From JBBDMC01 sp963775235 (GTDB lineage: Bacteria; Pseudomonadota; Alphaproteobacteria; Rhizobiales; Kaistiaceae): a stretch of 64,000 nucleotides of DNA. The notes under the pieces were generated by a model, which was not told where the DNA came from, ran no database searches, and worked only from the letters and a program-made list of their open reading frames with translations. Location: positions 310,001-374,000 of the forward strand of contig CAVZHY010000007.1 of NCBI GenBank assembly GCA_963775235.1, given 5' to 3'. Below are positions 35,679-43,507 of this stretch, piece after piece; position 1 is the first letter of the stretch, and each line of letters starts with the position of its first letter. A program made the position numbers and the translations under genes.

Positions 35679-35739
35679 AGTTGATCGCGTGGTTGGCGGC
35701 AATAAATCCGGTCGCAGGTATCCTATACCTGCGATTGTG

Positions 35740-36315
35740 TCAGAACGGATTCCACGTCGGGCGGTCTGTGAACTTGAGATAGCCGAAGTTCACGCCAAGC
35801 CGGGCGCCGACGCCTGAAATGATCGGAACGACGTAGATGTCGTCGTGGGCAAGCACCGTCATGCCGAAGCCCGCGATCACGTGGGCCGTGCCTGTAAGCC
35901 CGGGGAAACGCTGGTACATCGCGGCCACGGAAGGCAGCCGGTAGACCAGCATCATGGCGCGGTCGCCGGTGCCGCCGACGTCGAAGCCGACGGTCGGGCC
36001 CTGCCAGAACACCGGGTGCGTGCCGGCGTTCTTGGTGTACAGCTGGCCTTCCCCGTAGCGCAGGCCGCCGATGATGGCGCCGCTGCCCTCCTGGCCGAGA
36101 ATGTAGCCGTTGGGCAGGCCGTATTCGGAGACGGCGCGCTCCACCAGGCTGGCGAGGCCCTCCGAAACGGACCCAAAGAATTTGTTGCCCTCGGCGATCA
36201 GCTCGTCGGCGCGATAGGTGCCGCGAGGCTCCTGGGCGGCCGCCGGCCGCGTCGCGGCGGTCCCGACAAGTGCGATAAAAACGGCGACGGCGAAAGCGCG
36301 GAGGATAGTAGTCAT
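35740..36315 (-). CDS. DUF1134 family protein
   Basis: The 191-residue protein has a signal peptide (to about residue 27, PAAAQ) and the DUF1134 domain with GYILGQEGSGAIIGGLRYGEG and VGFDVGGTGDRAMMLVY patterns. The domain is rich in glycine and predicted beta structure. It is found in alphaproteobacteria, probably periplasmic, with unknown function. The next gene leftward starts 140 bases away across a small AT-richer gap. Confidence 0.88.
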   Translation of the reverse strand: MTTILRAFAVAVFIALVGTAATRPAAAQEPRGTYRADELIAEGNKFFGSVSEGLASLVERAVSEYGLPNGYILGQEGSGAIIGGLRYGEGQLYTKNAGTHPVFWQGPTVGFDVGGTGDRAMMLVYRLPSVAAMYQRFPGLTGTAHVIAGFGMTVLAHDDIYVVPIISGVGARLGVNFGYLKFTDRPTWNPF

Positions 36316-36506
36316 CGATGGCCTCTCGATGCCGGGATTTCCCGGTCAAACGTTCGAATCATTCACATTTTACGCGAAAAAAAGCGGCGGTGCCGTGACG
36401 GCCCGCCTTGCCCGCGGTTGGTTGGCACCGGCATCGGGGGGGTGTATCGGCATTCATTGGGCAACCGGCGCGATTCGGCGCGATTCGGCAATTGGTCGGA
36501 GGGACG

Positions 36507-37184
36507 ATGAACGAAGCCAGCGAGCTGAGCCAACCGGTTGAGCAAAAAGAGGCGAGCGAACTTGAGGCGCTCGATCTTGCGGCGCTGGTGGCGAGCCGGG
36601 TGTGCCATGACATCATCTCGCCGGTTGGTGCCATCATCAACGGCCTGGAGGTGCTCGAGGAAGACAGCACCGAGGAGATGCGCAAGTTCGCCTTCGACCT
36701 GATCCAGCAAAGCGCCCGCAAGGCCTCCGCCAAGCTGCAGTTCGCCCGTCTTGCCTTTGGCGCGGCCGGATCGGCCGGCGCCGAAATCGATCTCGCCGAT
36801 GCGGAGAAGGTGGCCAAAGGGTACATGAACGAGGAGAAGGCCGAGTTCTCGTGGGAATCCCCCCGCGTCCTGATGCCGAAGAACCTGGTCAAGCTGCTGC
36901 TGAACCTGATCCTGCTCGCCAACGCCGCGGTGCCGCGCGGGGGCACGGTCAAAGCGACGGTGGAGGGCTCCACGGCTCCGCGCTTCCTGTTCCGGTCGTC
37001 GGGGCCGAGCGCAAGGGTGCCGCCGGCGTTCGAAAGCCTGGTGCCGGGCCACATTGCCGGCGTGCCGGTCGATGCCCAATCGGTGCAGGCGTACTATACC
37101 GGGGCTCTGGCGCGGGCCGTGTCGATGTCGATCTCGGCCCGGCTCGACGGCAGCGACGTGGTCATCGAGGCGGTTCCCCAATAG
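36507..37184 (+). CDS. chpT: Histidine phosphotransferase ChpT
   Basis: The 225-residue protein relays phosphate from the CckA hybrid kinase to CtrA and CpdR. The dimerisation helix pair carries the phosphorylated His in ASRVCHDIISPVGAI (His at about residue 37). The rest is a degenerate ATPase-like fold without nucleotide-binding motifs. ATG 36507 follows GGAGGG. It lies close to ctrA, which supports the assignment. Length is normal for ChpT. Confidence 0.9.
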   Translation: MNEASELSQPVEQKEASELEALDLAALVASRVCHDIISPVGAIINGLEVLEEDSTEEMRKFAFDLIQQSARKASAKLQFARLAFGAAGSAGAEIDLADAEKVAKGYMNEEKAEFSWESPRVLMPKNLVKLLLNLILLANAAVPRGGTVKATVEGSTAPRFLFRSSGPSARVPPAFESLVPGHIAGVPVDAQSVQAYYTGALARAVSMSISARLDGSDVVIEAVPQ

Positions 37185-37303
37185 TTACCGCGTCGGCCGA
37201 TCGCACCGGCCCCTTCAGCCAAATTTAACCTTGCCCCCCTAGGCTCACCGCGTCGTTTACCGCGGCTGGCGCAGCCATGCACCCGGATCGGCGGGGGTTC
37301 AGG

Positions 37304-37669
37304 ATGAGGCATTGCCTGGTCATCGACAATTCGAGGGTCGTGCGCAAAGTTGCGCGCCGGATCCTTGAGGACTTCGATTTCTCCGTCAGCGAGGCCGCGG
37401 ACGGACGTGTGGCGCTCGACGCCTGCCAGCGCTCGATGCCGGACATGGTGCTGCTCGACTGGCACCTGCCGGTGATGGATGGCCTGGATTTCCTTGCCAA
37501 TCTGCGCCAGATGGACGGAGGCAAACGTCCCAAGGTCGTGTTCTGCGCCAGTGAGGCGGACGTCAGCCAGATCGCCCGGGCGCTCAGGGCCGGTGCCGAC
37601 GAGTACTTGCTCAAGCCCTTCGACCGCACCGCGGTCGAGACCAAGCTTCACGAAATCGGGATGCTTTGA
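37304..37669 (+). CDS. Single-domain response regulator (CheY/CpdR-like)
   Basis: The 121-residue protein is a lone receiver domain. The phospho-acceptor Asp is in VLLDWHLP at about residue 51, the conserved Lys is in LLKPF near residue 102, and the acidic pair is altered to Asp-Asn (VIDNS). ATG 37304 begins MRHCLVIDN. It lies between chpT and ctrA, so it is probably phosphorylated in the same relay. It is not a clear CpdR orthologue. A TTAACCTT half-site lies upstream at 37225-37232. Confidence 0.85.
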   Translation: MRHCLVIDNSRVVRKVARRILEDFDFSVSEAADGRVALDACQRSMPDMVLLDWHLPVMDGLDFLANLRQMDGGKRPKVVFCASEADVSQIARALRAGADEYLLKPFDRTAVETKLHEIGML

Positions 37670-37696
37670 GGCGCCGGTAGCGGGTTGCCCGGAAGA

Positions 37697-37727
37697 AAAG
37701 CCCCGCCGGGAGGGGAGGCGGGGCTTT
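37697..37727. terminator. Bidirectional intrinsic terminator
   Basis: AAAGCCCCGCC (37697-37707) and GGCGGGGCTTT (37717-37727) form a perfect 11-bp stem with a nine-base loop. A-runs and T-runs on each side make it work for both the receiver gene and the convergent ctrA gene. Confidence 0.85.
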
Positions 37728-37770
37728 CCCTTGTCCGCGTCGTGGGAGGAAGGCCGACGCGAAGCAGAAT

Positions 37771-38472
37771 TCAGGCGCTGGCGCGAATATCGCTGTCTTC
37801 GGGCTCGCGGAGCACGTAGCCACGGCCCCATACTGTCTCGATATAGTTCTGGCCTCCGGTCGCAGCGGCGAGCTTCTTGCGGAGCTTGCAGATGAAGACG
37901 TCGATGATCTTCAGTTCCGGCTCGTCCATGCCGCCATAGAGGTGGTTGAGGAACATCTCCTTGGTCAGCGTCGTGCCCTTCCTGAGGGAGAGCAGTTCGA
38001 GCATCTGGTATTCCTTGCCGGTCAGGTGCACGCGCTGGCTGTTCACCTCCACCGTCTTGGTGTCGAGGTTGACGGTGAGGTCGCCGGTGGTGATGACCGA
38101 CTGGGCGTGGCCCTTGGAGCGGCGCACGATCGCGTGGATACGCGCCACCAGCTCGTCCTTGTGGAACGGCTTGGTCATGTAGTCGTCGGCGCCAAAGCCG
38201 AGCCCGCGCACCTTGTCCTCGATGCCGGCCAGTCCGGAGAGGATCAGGATCGGCGTCTTGACCTTGGACAGGCGCAGCGTGCGCAGAACCTCGTAGCCCG
38301 ACATGTCGGGGAGGTTCAGGTCGAGAAGAATGATGTCGTAGTCGTACAACTTGCCGAGGTCGACACCCTCCTCGCCGAGGTCAGTCGTGTAGACGTTGAA
38401 ATTTTCCGACTTGAGCATCAGCTCGATGCTTTGCGCAGTAGCGCTGTCATCCTCGATCAGAAGCACTCGCAT
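37771..38472 (-). CDS. ctrA: Cell-cycle response regulator CtrA
   Basis: The 233-residue protein is the master cell-cycle regulator of alphaproteobacteria. The receiver has MRVLLIEDDSATAQSIELML, the phospho-acceptor in ILLDLNLPDMSG (about residue 51) and Lys in YMTKPFH. The OmpR-type winged helix follows (about 130-225) with VHLTGKEYQMLELLSLRKG and the highly conserved recognition region TKEMFLNHLYGGMDEPE. The C-terminus ends with Ala-Ser-Ala, resembling the Ala-Ala ClpXP tag of CtrA. The start is the conserved MRVLLIE. ChpT and SciP are encoded in the same window. Confidence 0.98.
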   Translation of the reverse strand: MRVLLIEDDSATAQSIELMLKSENFNVYTTDLGEEGVDLGKLYDYDIILLDLNLPDMSGYEVLRTLRLSKVKTPILILSGLAGIEDKVRGLGFGADDYMTKPFHKDELVARIHAIVRRSKGHAQSVITTGDLTVNLDTKTVEVNSQRVHLTGKEYQMLELLSLRKGTTLTKEMFLNHLYGGMDEPELKIIDVFICKLRKKLAAATGGQNYIETVWGRGYVLREPEDSDIRASA

Positions 38473-38898
38473 TCCCAATCCCCTTGCCTGCCCCGTCGCG
38501 GCGTACTCGCACACACACAACCCGGCACCAAGAAACGGTTAGCCCCGATTCGCCACGCTACCAGCCAATGGTTAACAAACCCTCTTTCTGCGGCACAAGC
38601 AAATTAATCAAAAGTCTAGAAGAGTCTGTGCATTTCGTTGAGTTATCGAGAGAATTCAACCTCACAACACATTGTTAACCAGCTTGAAGAATTGGCGCTA
38701 AGCAACTCACGGGATTCAACGATCGCAAATCCGGGGGCAGACCACAGGTTTACCCCGAATTAAGCGATCCGGGTCCATGATTAACCCGAGATGTAAACGA
38801 AAGGTTAGCTCTGGGGCGTCAGAGCAAAACCCGGGGCAAAAAGCGGGAGACCTCGTCGGACCCGCCAGATGACCGGCGAGGGCGTAAGGGAGTTGAGT
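38473..38898. promoter_or_regulatory. ctrA-fliJ divergent control region with CtrA half-sites
   Basis: This 426-base region is AT-richer than its surroundings. Half-sites of the alphaproteobacterial CtrA motif occur as TTAACCAT on the minus strand at 38568-38575, TTAACCAG at 38675-38682 and TTAACCCG at 38781-38788. TTTA-N7-TTAA at 38749-38763 is one base from the full consensus. They fit autoregulation of ctrA and CtrA control of the flagellar gene. No -10/-35 pair was assigned. Confidence 0.5.
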
Positions 38899-39282
38899 AT
38901 GAAGTCGCGTGACAGTGTCATCCGTCTGAAGCGCTTCCACGTGGAAGAGAAGCGCCGTCAGGTCACCCAGATCGAGACGATGATCGCCGAGTTCGAGCGC
39001 ATGGCGAAGGATCTCGATGATCAGATCCTGGCCGAGCAGGAGCGCAGCGGCATTCACGACGCCGGCCACTTTGCGTACCCGACGTTCGCCAAGGCTGCCA
39101 CCCAGCGACGTGACAATCTCAAGGCCTCGACGGACGAGCTGAAGCAGCGCCTCGCCGCTGCGAGGTCCGATTTCGACGATGCGGTCGAGGACCTGCAGAA
39201 GCAGGAAGCAATCGCCGAGCGCGACAGCGGCGCCGATAAGGCCGTCCAGCAGAAGTCCGTCAGTGCGGCGGTCGCTCACTAG
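38899..39282 (+). CDS. fliJ: FliJ-like flagellar export chaperone
   Basis: The 127-residue protein is a nearly continuous coiled coil with basic N-terminus (SRDSVIRLKRFHVEEKRRQVTQ begins it), as in FliJ proteins, which escort export cargo to the flagellar ATPase. ATG 38899 follows AAGGGAG. In many alphaproteobacteria a fliJ-like gene is divergent from ctrA, as here. No other flagellar gene is in the window, so the assignment rests on length, coiled coil and position. Confidence 0.75.
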   Translation: MKSRDSVIRLKRFHVEEKRRQVTQIETMIAEFERMAKDLDDQILAEQERSGIHDAGHFAYPTFAKAATQRRDNLKASTDELKQRLAAARSDFDDAVEDLQKQEAIAERDSGADKAVQQKSVSAAVAH

Positions 39283-39330
39283 CCCCACGTAAGCCAGGTG
39301 GAAGCCGTTTGCCGCTAAGGCCAGGCCCGC

Positions 39331-39612
39331 TCAGGCCTCGCCGAGGGCGTCTCGCGCCGCGACGACACGCTCAGGTGCAATGCCGGCAAATTCGGCGTAT
39401 GCGATCAGAAGCTTCTCCTCGCCGAGGAAGTGATCGAGGACGCCGGCGAGGAAGGCCGGATCGGCAGCGGCAGATCGCAGGTTGTTCGCGCCGACGCCGG
39501 ACAACGTCAGGAAGCGTGCCAGCGGTTCCTCTTGTCCGGCAAGGAATGTCAGGGCGTCGATCGCAAGCAATTCTGCTTGATTTTTGTCGAAGCCGTTACG
39601 TGTTTTTGACAT
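39331..39612 (-). CDS. DUF3572 family protein
   Basis: The 93-residue protein begins MSKTRNGFDKNQAELLAIDAL and has the family pattern ALTFLAGQEEPLARFLTLSGV. It is small, helical and cytoplasmic. DUF3572 genes lie divergent from divK in many alphaproteobacteria, as here. Function is unknown. Confidence 0.85.
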   Translation of the reverse strand: MSKTRNGFDKNQAELLAIDALTFLAGQEEPLARFLTLSGVGANNLRSAAADPAFLAGVLDHFLGEEKLLIAYAEFAGIAPERVVAARDALGEA

Positions 39613-39713
39613 CGCGTTTGCCTTTCCGAAATGAATCAAGTCTACGTTTTTTGCCAAGGGGAGCGTCGGCTTCTGACACGCTTTGCGCGAGGTCGACACC
39701 AGGACAATCAAAA

Positions 39714-40085
39714 ATGGCAAAGACCGTATTGGTCGTGGAAGACAACGAGCTCAACATGAAGCTCTTCCATGATCTGCTTGAAGCTAGCGGATATAACATC
39801 GTGCAGACGCGCAACGGTCTGGAAGCGATCGATCTGGCCCGCGAGCATCATCCCGACCTGATCCTGATGGACATCCAGTTGCCGGAGGTCTCCGGCCTGG
39901 AAGTGACCAAGTGGATCAAGGAGGACGACGAGCTCCGCACCATCCCGGTGATTGCGGTAACAGCATTCGCCATGAAGGGCGACGAGGAACGCATCCGCCA
40001 GGGGGGGTGCGAGGCATACCTGTCGAAACCGATTTCGGTGAACACGTTTCTCGAAACGGTGAAGTCCTATCTGGGCGACGGCTGA
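39714..40085 (+). CDS. divK: Cell-cycle response regulator DivK
   Basis: The 123-residue protein is a single receiver domain that controls the DivJ/PleC and DivL/CckA branch upstream of CtrA. It begins MAKTVLVVEDNELNMKLFHD; the phospho-acceptor is in ILMDIQLPEVSG (about residue 53) and the Lys in YLSKPIS. ATG 39714 follows AGGA at 39701-39704. pleD follows 12 bases later in the same operon, the conserved order. Confidence 0.96.
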   Translation: MAKTVLVVEDNELNMKLFHDLLEASGYNIVQTRNGLEAIDLAREHHPDLILMDIQLPEVSGLEVTKWIKEDDELRTIPVIAVTAFAMKGDEERIRQGGCEAYLSKPISVNTFLETVKSYLGDG

Positions 40086-40097
40086 GAAGGGACCGGC

Positions 40098-41468
40098 ATG
40101 ACCGCGCGGGTGCTCGTCGTCGATGACGTGGCCGCTAACGCCAAACTGCTGGAAGCCCGGCTGACCGCGGAATATTTCGAGGTAACCACGGCGACCAGCG
40201 GGCAGGCGGCCCTTGACATCTGCGCCTGCGGTGAATGCGACATCGTCCTGCTCGACGTTCTGATGCCGGGGATGGACGGTTTTGAGGTATGCCGGCGGCT
40301 GAAGCACGATCCGCGCACCGCGCACGTCCCGGTCGTCATGATCACCGCGCTCGACCAGGCGTCGGATCGTGTCGCTGGCCTGGAGGCGGGCGCCGATGAT
40401 TTTCTCACCAAGCCGGTCAACGAGATCGCCCTCATCACGCGGGTGAAGAGCCTGGTCCGGTTGAAGGTGCTGACGGACGAGTTGATGTTGCGGTCAGCGA
40501 CGTCGTCCGAGATCGGTGCCGAACCTCCCATTGATCCGCTCGCTGCAAGCGGCGAGGGCGGCAAGGTTCTGCTGGTCGAGGATTCGGCCGCGACCATCGA
40601 CCGCGTCCGCCGCTGTCTCGCCCCGCACCACACCGTCGAGCATGAGTCCGATCCCCAGGAGGCGCTGTTCCGCATCGCCGATGGCGACTACGACCTCGCG
40701 ATCGTCAGCCTCGATCTCAGGGAAATCGATGCGCTCAGGCTGTGCTCGCACCTGCGATCCCTCGACCGCACGCGGATGATGCCGATCCTGATGATCGTCA
40801 ATCCCGACGACAACGTGCGGCTGTTGCGTGGTCTCGATCTCGGGGTCAACGACTATCTGGTGCGGCCGATCGATCGCAACGAGATGCTGGCGCGGGTCCG
40901 TACCCAGGTGCGCCGCAAGCGCTTCTCCGACCGCCTGCGCGACAATGTCCAGATGACGATGGAAATGGCGGTCATCGACGGGCTGACCGGCCTGCACAAC
41001 CGCCGCTATCTGGAGCGCAACCTGATGACGCTGGTCGATCAGGCGACGGCGAGGGAAAAGCCCCTCTCGGTGCTGGTGGTCGATATCGACCGGTTCAAAT
41101 CGATCAACGATCGCTATGGGCATGCCGCGGGTGACGACGTGCTGCGCGAGTTTGCCAGGCGCGTGAGGAAGGCGGTGCGCGGGATCGACCTTGCCTGCCG
41201 GATGGGCGGAGAGGAATTTGTCATCGCCATGCCGGACACCGACGCGGCTCTGGCGTTGCTGGTCGCCGAACGCTTGCGCCAGCAGATCGGCGGGGCCCCG
41301 TTCCGCCTCTCGCAGAGCGAGCAGTCGATCACGGTCACCGTCTCGGTCGGCATTGCCTCGCTGATGCCGGGGGAGGACACGCCGGAAACCCTGCTGCGCC
41401 GGGCCGATGACGCCGTCTACCGGGCCAAGCGCAGCGGCCGGAACCGCGTAGTGGCCGCCGCCGCTTGA
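40098..41468 (+). CDS. pleD: Diguanylate cyclase response regulator PleD
   Basis: The 456-residue protein makes cyclic di-GMP when phosphorylated. REC1 (about residues 1-120) has the phospho-acceptor in VLLDVLMPGMDG. REC2 (about 152-270) is degenerate and adaptor-like. The GGDEF domain (about 290-455) has the active-site GGEEF and an allosteric I-site RGID five residues before it. Length matches the family. It is in an operon with divK and acts on polar development and motility-to-sessile change. Confidence 0.96.
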   Translation: MTARVLVVDDVAANAKLLEARLTAEYFEVTTATSGQAALDICACGECDIVLLDVLMPGMDGFEVCRRLKHDPRTAHVPVVMITALDQASDRVAGLEAGADDFLTKPVNEIALITRVKSLVRLKVLTDELMLRSATSSEIGAEPPIDPLAASGEGGKVLLVEDSAATIDRVRRCLAPHHTVEHESDPQEALFRIADGDYDLAIVSLDLREIDALRLCSHLRSLDRTRMMPILMIVNPDDNVRLLRGLDLGVNDYLVRPIDRNEMLARVRTQVRRKRFSDRLRDNVQMTMEMAVIDGLTGLHNRRYLERNLMTLVDQATAREKPLSVLVVDIDRFKSINDRYGHAAGDDVLREFARRVRKAVRGIDLACRMGGEEFVIAMPDTDAALALLVAERLRQQIGGAPFRLSQSEQSITVTVSVGIASLMPGEDTPETLLRRADDAVYRAKRSGRNRVVAAAA

Positions 41469-41733
41469 CACGGTCTGGTTGCAGACTTCAACCAGAATCG
41501 CACCATTAACGCTAAACATATACTAAGATGAGACTTTTCGATGGTTGCCGGTTTCCTAACGGCCCGGCTGAGGGTAAAGTCCGCGGGTCGTTCGGGCGGA
41601 ATTGTTGCGGCTCTCAGGTAACGCTCACCGGCTGATTGATCGCCGCGACATTTCCTTCGAACAGCAGGACTTCGAAAACCCTGCGGAGTGCTCAGGTCCG
41701 CCGCATCTCCTGGGTCCGTAGGGTCGGCCGGTT

Positions 41734-41775
41734 CCAGAGCGGGTTGAGTGGCCTCCTCGTACAGACCCGCTCTGG
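41734..41775. other. Inverted repeat in the pleD-rpmG intergenic region
   Basis: CCAGAGCGGGT (41734-41744) pairs with ACCCGCTCTGG (41765-41775) around a 20-base loop. The 398-base region 41469-41866 holds no gene. It contains this hairpin, a smaller GCGGTC-4-GACCGC hairpin at about 41792-41807, and the rpmG terminator. It may hold the pleD terminator or a small structured RNA. Confidence 0.45.
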
Positions 41776-41814
41776 GCCGGCCACTAATTGAAGCGGTCAG
41801 GCGACCGCCGAAAC

Positions 41815-41847
41815 GAAAAGCACCGCCCAAGGGCGGTGCTTTTTTTC
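41815..41847. terminator. Intrinsic terminator for rpmG
   Basis: AGCACCGCCC (41819-41828), two bases and GGGCGGTGCT (41831-41840) form a perfect 10-bp stem with flanking A and T runs (AAAAG on the left, seven Ts on the right). It lies 20 bases after the rpmG stop on the minus strand and could also work on the plus strand. Confidence 0.85.
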
Positions 41848-41866
41848 TTGCGCCGGCGAAGCCGGC

Positions 41867-42034
41867 CTATTTGATCTTGGTCTCGCGGAACTCGACGTGC
41901 TTGCGGGCGACCGGGTCGTACTTCTTCATCACCAGCTTGTCGGTCTTGGTGCGGGAATTCTTCTTCGTGACGTAGTAGAACCCGGTGTCGGCCGAGCTCA
42001 GCAGTTTGATCTTGACGGTTGTTGCCTTGGCCAC
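41867..42034 (-). CDS. rpmG: 50S ribosomal protein L33
   Basis: The 55-residue protein begins VAKATTVKIKLLSSADTG, read from a GTG start eight bases after GAGGA. The family pattern FYYVTKKNSRTK is present. Length is right for the alphaproteobacterial, zinc-free form without paired cysteines. Position next to pleD is common in this group. Confidence 0.96.
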   Translation of the reverse strand: MAKATTVKIKLLSSADTGFYYVTKKNSRTKTDKLVMKKYDPVARKHVEFRETKIK

Positions 42035-42065
42035 GGCGCAATCCTCATGGAAATGGTTGGCCGGC

Positions 42066-42093
42066 ACACTAAGATCGGCCGGCGCAATGTCAA
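42066..42093 (-). promoter_or_regulatory. Candidate rpmG promoter
   Basis: On the minus strand TTGACA (42093-42088) and TAGTGT (42071-42066) are separated by 16 bases and lie about 30 bases before the rpmG GTG. The -35 box is perfect and the -10 is moderate. Confidence 0.55.
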
Positions 42094-42106
42094 GCATGGG
42101 TCATCG

Positions 42107-43024
42107 ATGAAGCAGGGGCTGGTGGTTGCGGCACTCCTCGTCGCGTTGGCGGCGAGGGCGGTTGCCGCCGACGATCGCATCGTCGTCAACGACAAGGCGC
42201 TCTACCCGGAAGGGGCGCTCACCGACGGCAATTCGTTCTTTTACACCGAGATGGGCGCCGATCGCGTCATGCGCTGGGACGGCAGCACGAACCGGAAGGT
42301 ATGGTCGCGGGACGGATGCGGGCCGACGTCGGTGGCGCACTTCGGCGACGGTCTCCTCATCCTCTGCCACATCGAAGCCGCGCTGGCGGTCATTACCCGC
42401 GGCGGACAAACGGTGAAGATCATCGACCGCGACCGCAACGGCCGGCCGTTCCAGGATCCGAACGCATCCTTCGACGACGCCCGGGGCGGGGTCTATCTCT
42501 CCTCGTCCGGCCTGTTCTCGCCGACCGCACCGTCCGAAGGGGCCGTCATGTACCTGGCGCCCGACGGCACGCTCACCCGCCTGGTCGAGGGCATCCACTA
42601 TTCCAACGGTGTTGCCCTTACCAACGGCGGCAAGCTTCTGTATGTCTCTGAGCACCTTTCCCGTCAGATCCTCGCCTTCGACGTCGGCGCCGACGGCTCT
42701 TTGTCGAACAAGCGCGTGTTCACCCGGCTCGACGACTACGACGGTGTCGATCCGACGCGCGGCTGGGAGGTGGGGCCGGACGGCCTGACCACGGACCGCG
42801 AGGGGAACCTCTACATTGCCGAATATGGCGCCGGTCACGTTTTGATCGTTGGCCCGGACACACGGCTTGAGGCGACGATCGACCTGCCTGAGCAGTATGT
42901 GACCGCACCGGCGCTCAGCCCCGACGAGCGGCACATCTTCATCACCGCGCCGGCGTCGCTCTACGACCCGAAGGAGCCGGGTGGCGTCTACTTGGTCGCC
43001 AATCCGCTTTCGAAGAAGGATTGA
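42107..43024 (+). CDS. SMP-30/gluconolactonase-like beta-propeller protein
   Basis: The 305-residue protein has a signal peptide (to about residue 20, AVAA) and a six-bladed propeller of the SMP-30/strictosidine-synthase type. NGVALTNGGKLLYVSE and GPDGLTTDREGNLYIAEYG are typical blade motifs with calcium-binding residues. It would be a periplasmic lactonase-like hydrolase; the substrate is unknown. ATG 42107 begins the signal peptide. Its 3' end overlaps the convergent DUF983 gene by 37 bases. Confidence 0.85.
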   Translation: MKQGLVVAALLVALAARAVAADDRIVVNDKALYPEGALTDGNSFFYTEMGADRVMRWDGSTNRKVWSRDGCGPTSVAHFGDGLLILCHIEAALAVITRGGQTVKIIDRDRNGRPFQDPNASFDDARGGVYLSSSGLFSPTAPSEGAVMYLAPDGTLTRLVEGIHYSNGVALTNGGKLLYVSEHLSRQILAFDVGADGSLSNKRVFTRLDDYDGVDPTRGWEVGPDGLTTDREGNLYIAEYGAGHVLIVGPDTRLEATIDLPEQYVTAPALSPDERHIFITAPASLYDPKEPGGVYLVANPLSKKD

Positions 43025-43434
43025 TCGGGCGCGTCTGGGTTGGCGCTGCCGTCGAAGCCGTGCATGCGCAGCGCCCACTGCAGCCCGATCACCGCGCCCT
43101 TGACCGGTTGCAGGAGGAGGGCGGCCAGACCTCCCGTCACCGGCAGCCAGATGGCAAGGTAGGTGAGGTTGGGCAGATCCGTCATCAGCTGGACCGCCAG
43201 CATCGTCGGCACCACGATGTGCCCGACGATCACCATGGTGAGGTAGGGCGATGCGTCGTCAGAGCGCTGGTGGCTCATATCTTCGCCGCAGACCGAACAG
43301 GTATCCACCGGTTTCAGGAATTTGCGGAAGAGGCGCCCCTCGCCGCAATGGGGGCAACGGCCGCCGAATCCGCGCCGCATCGCAGTGAACGCGGATCGCT
43401 GCTCGACGACGGGGTCGTGGATCTCGATGGGCAT
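42988..43434 (-). CDS. DUF983 family membrane protein
   Basis: The 148-residue protein has an N-terminal zinc-ribbon-like pair of CxxC motifs (RCPHCGEGRLF and TCSVCGED) followed by two or three membrane helices (about residues 62-110). This is the DUF983 layout, common in alphaproteobacteria near rnr. It may lie in the rnr transcript, 73 bases after that gene. Function is unknown. Confidence 0.88.
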   Translation of the reverse strand: MPIEIHDPVVEQRSAFTAMRRGFGGRCPHCGEGRLFRKFLKPVDTCSVCGEDMSHQRSDDASPYLTMVIVGHIVVPTMLAVQLMTDLPNLTYLAIWLPVTGGLAALLLQPVKGAVIGLQWALRMHGFDGSANPDAPDQSFFESGLATK

Positions 43435-43507
43435 GTCCAGGCTCAGGTAGCCCGCCGACTGGGCCTGTGCAAGGGAGTCACCGCAGCCAATATGTCGCGG
43501 GCTCCCT

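Noticed and set aside
37304..37669. CpdR
   Set aside because: The position fits, but the sequence lacks the usual acidic pair and CpdR-like C-terminus, so the symbol was not assigned.
41560..41600. RNase P RNA, because of a GAGGGTAAAGTCCG-like stretch
   Set aside because: The canonical core motif is imperfect, the other conserved regions are absent and the space is too short.
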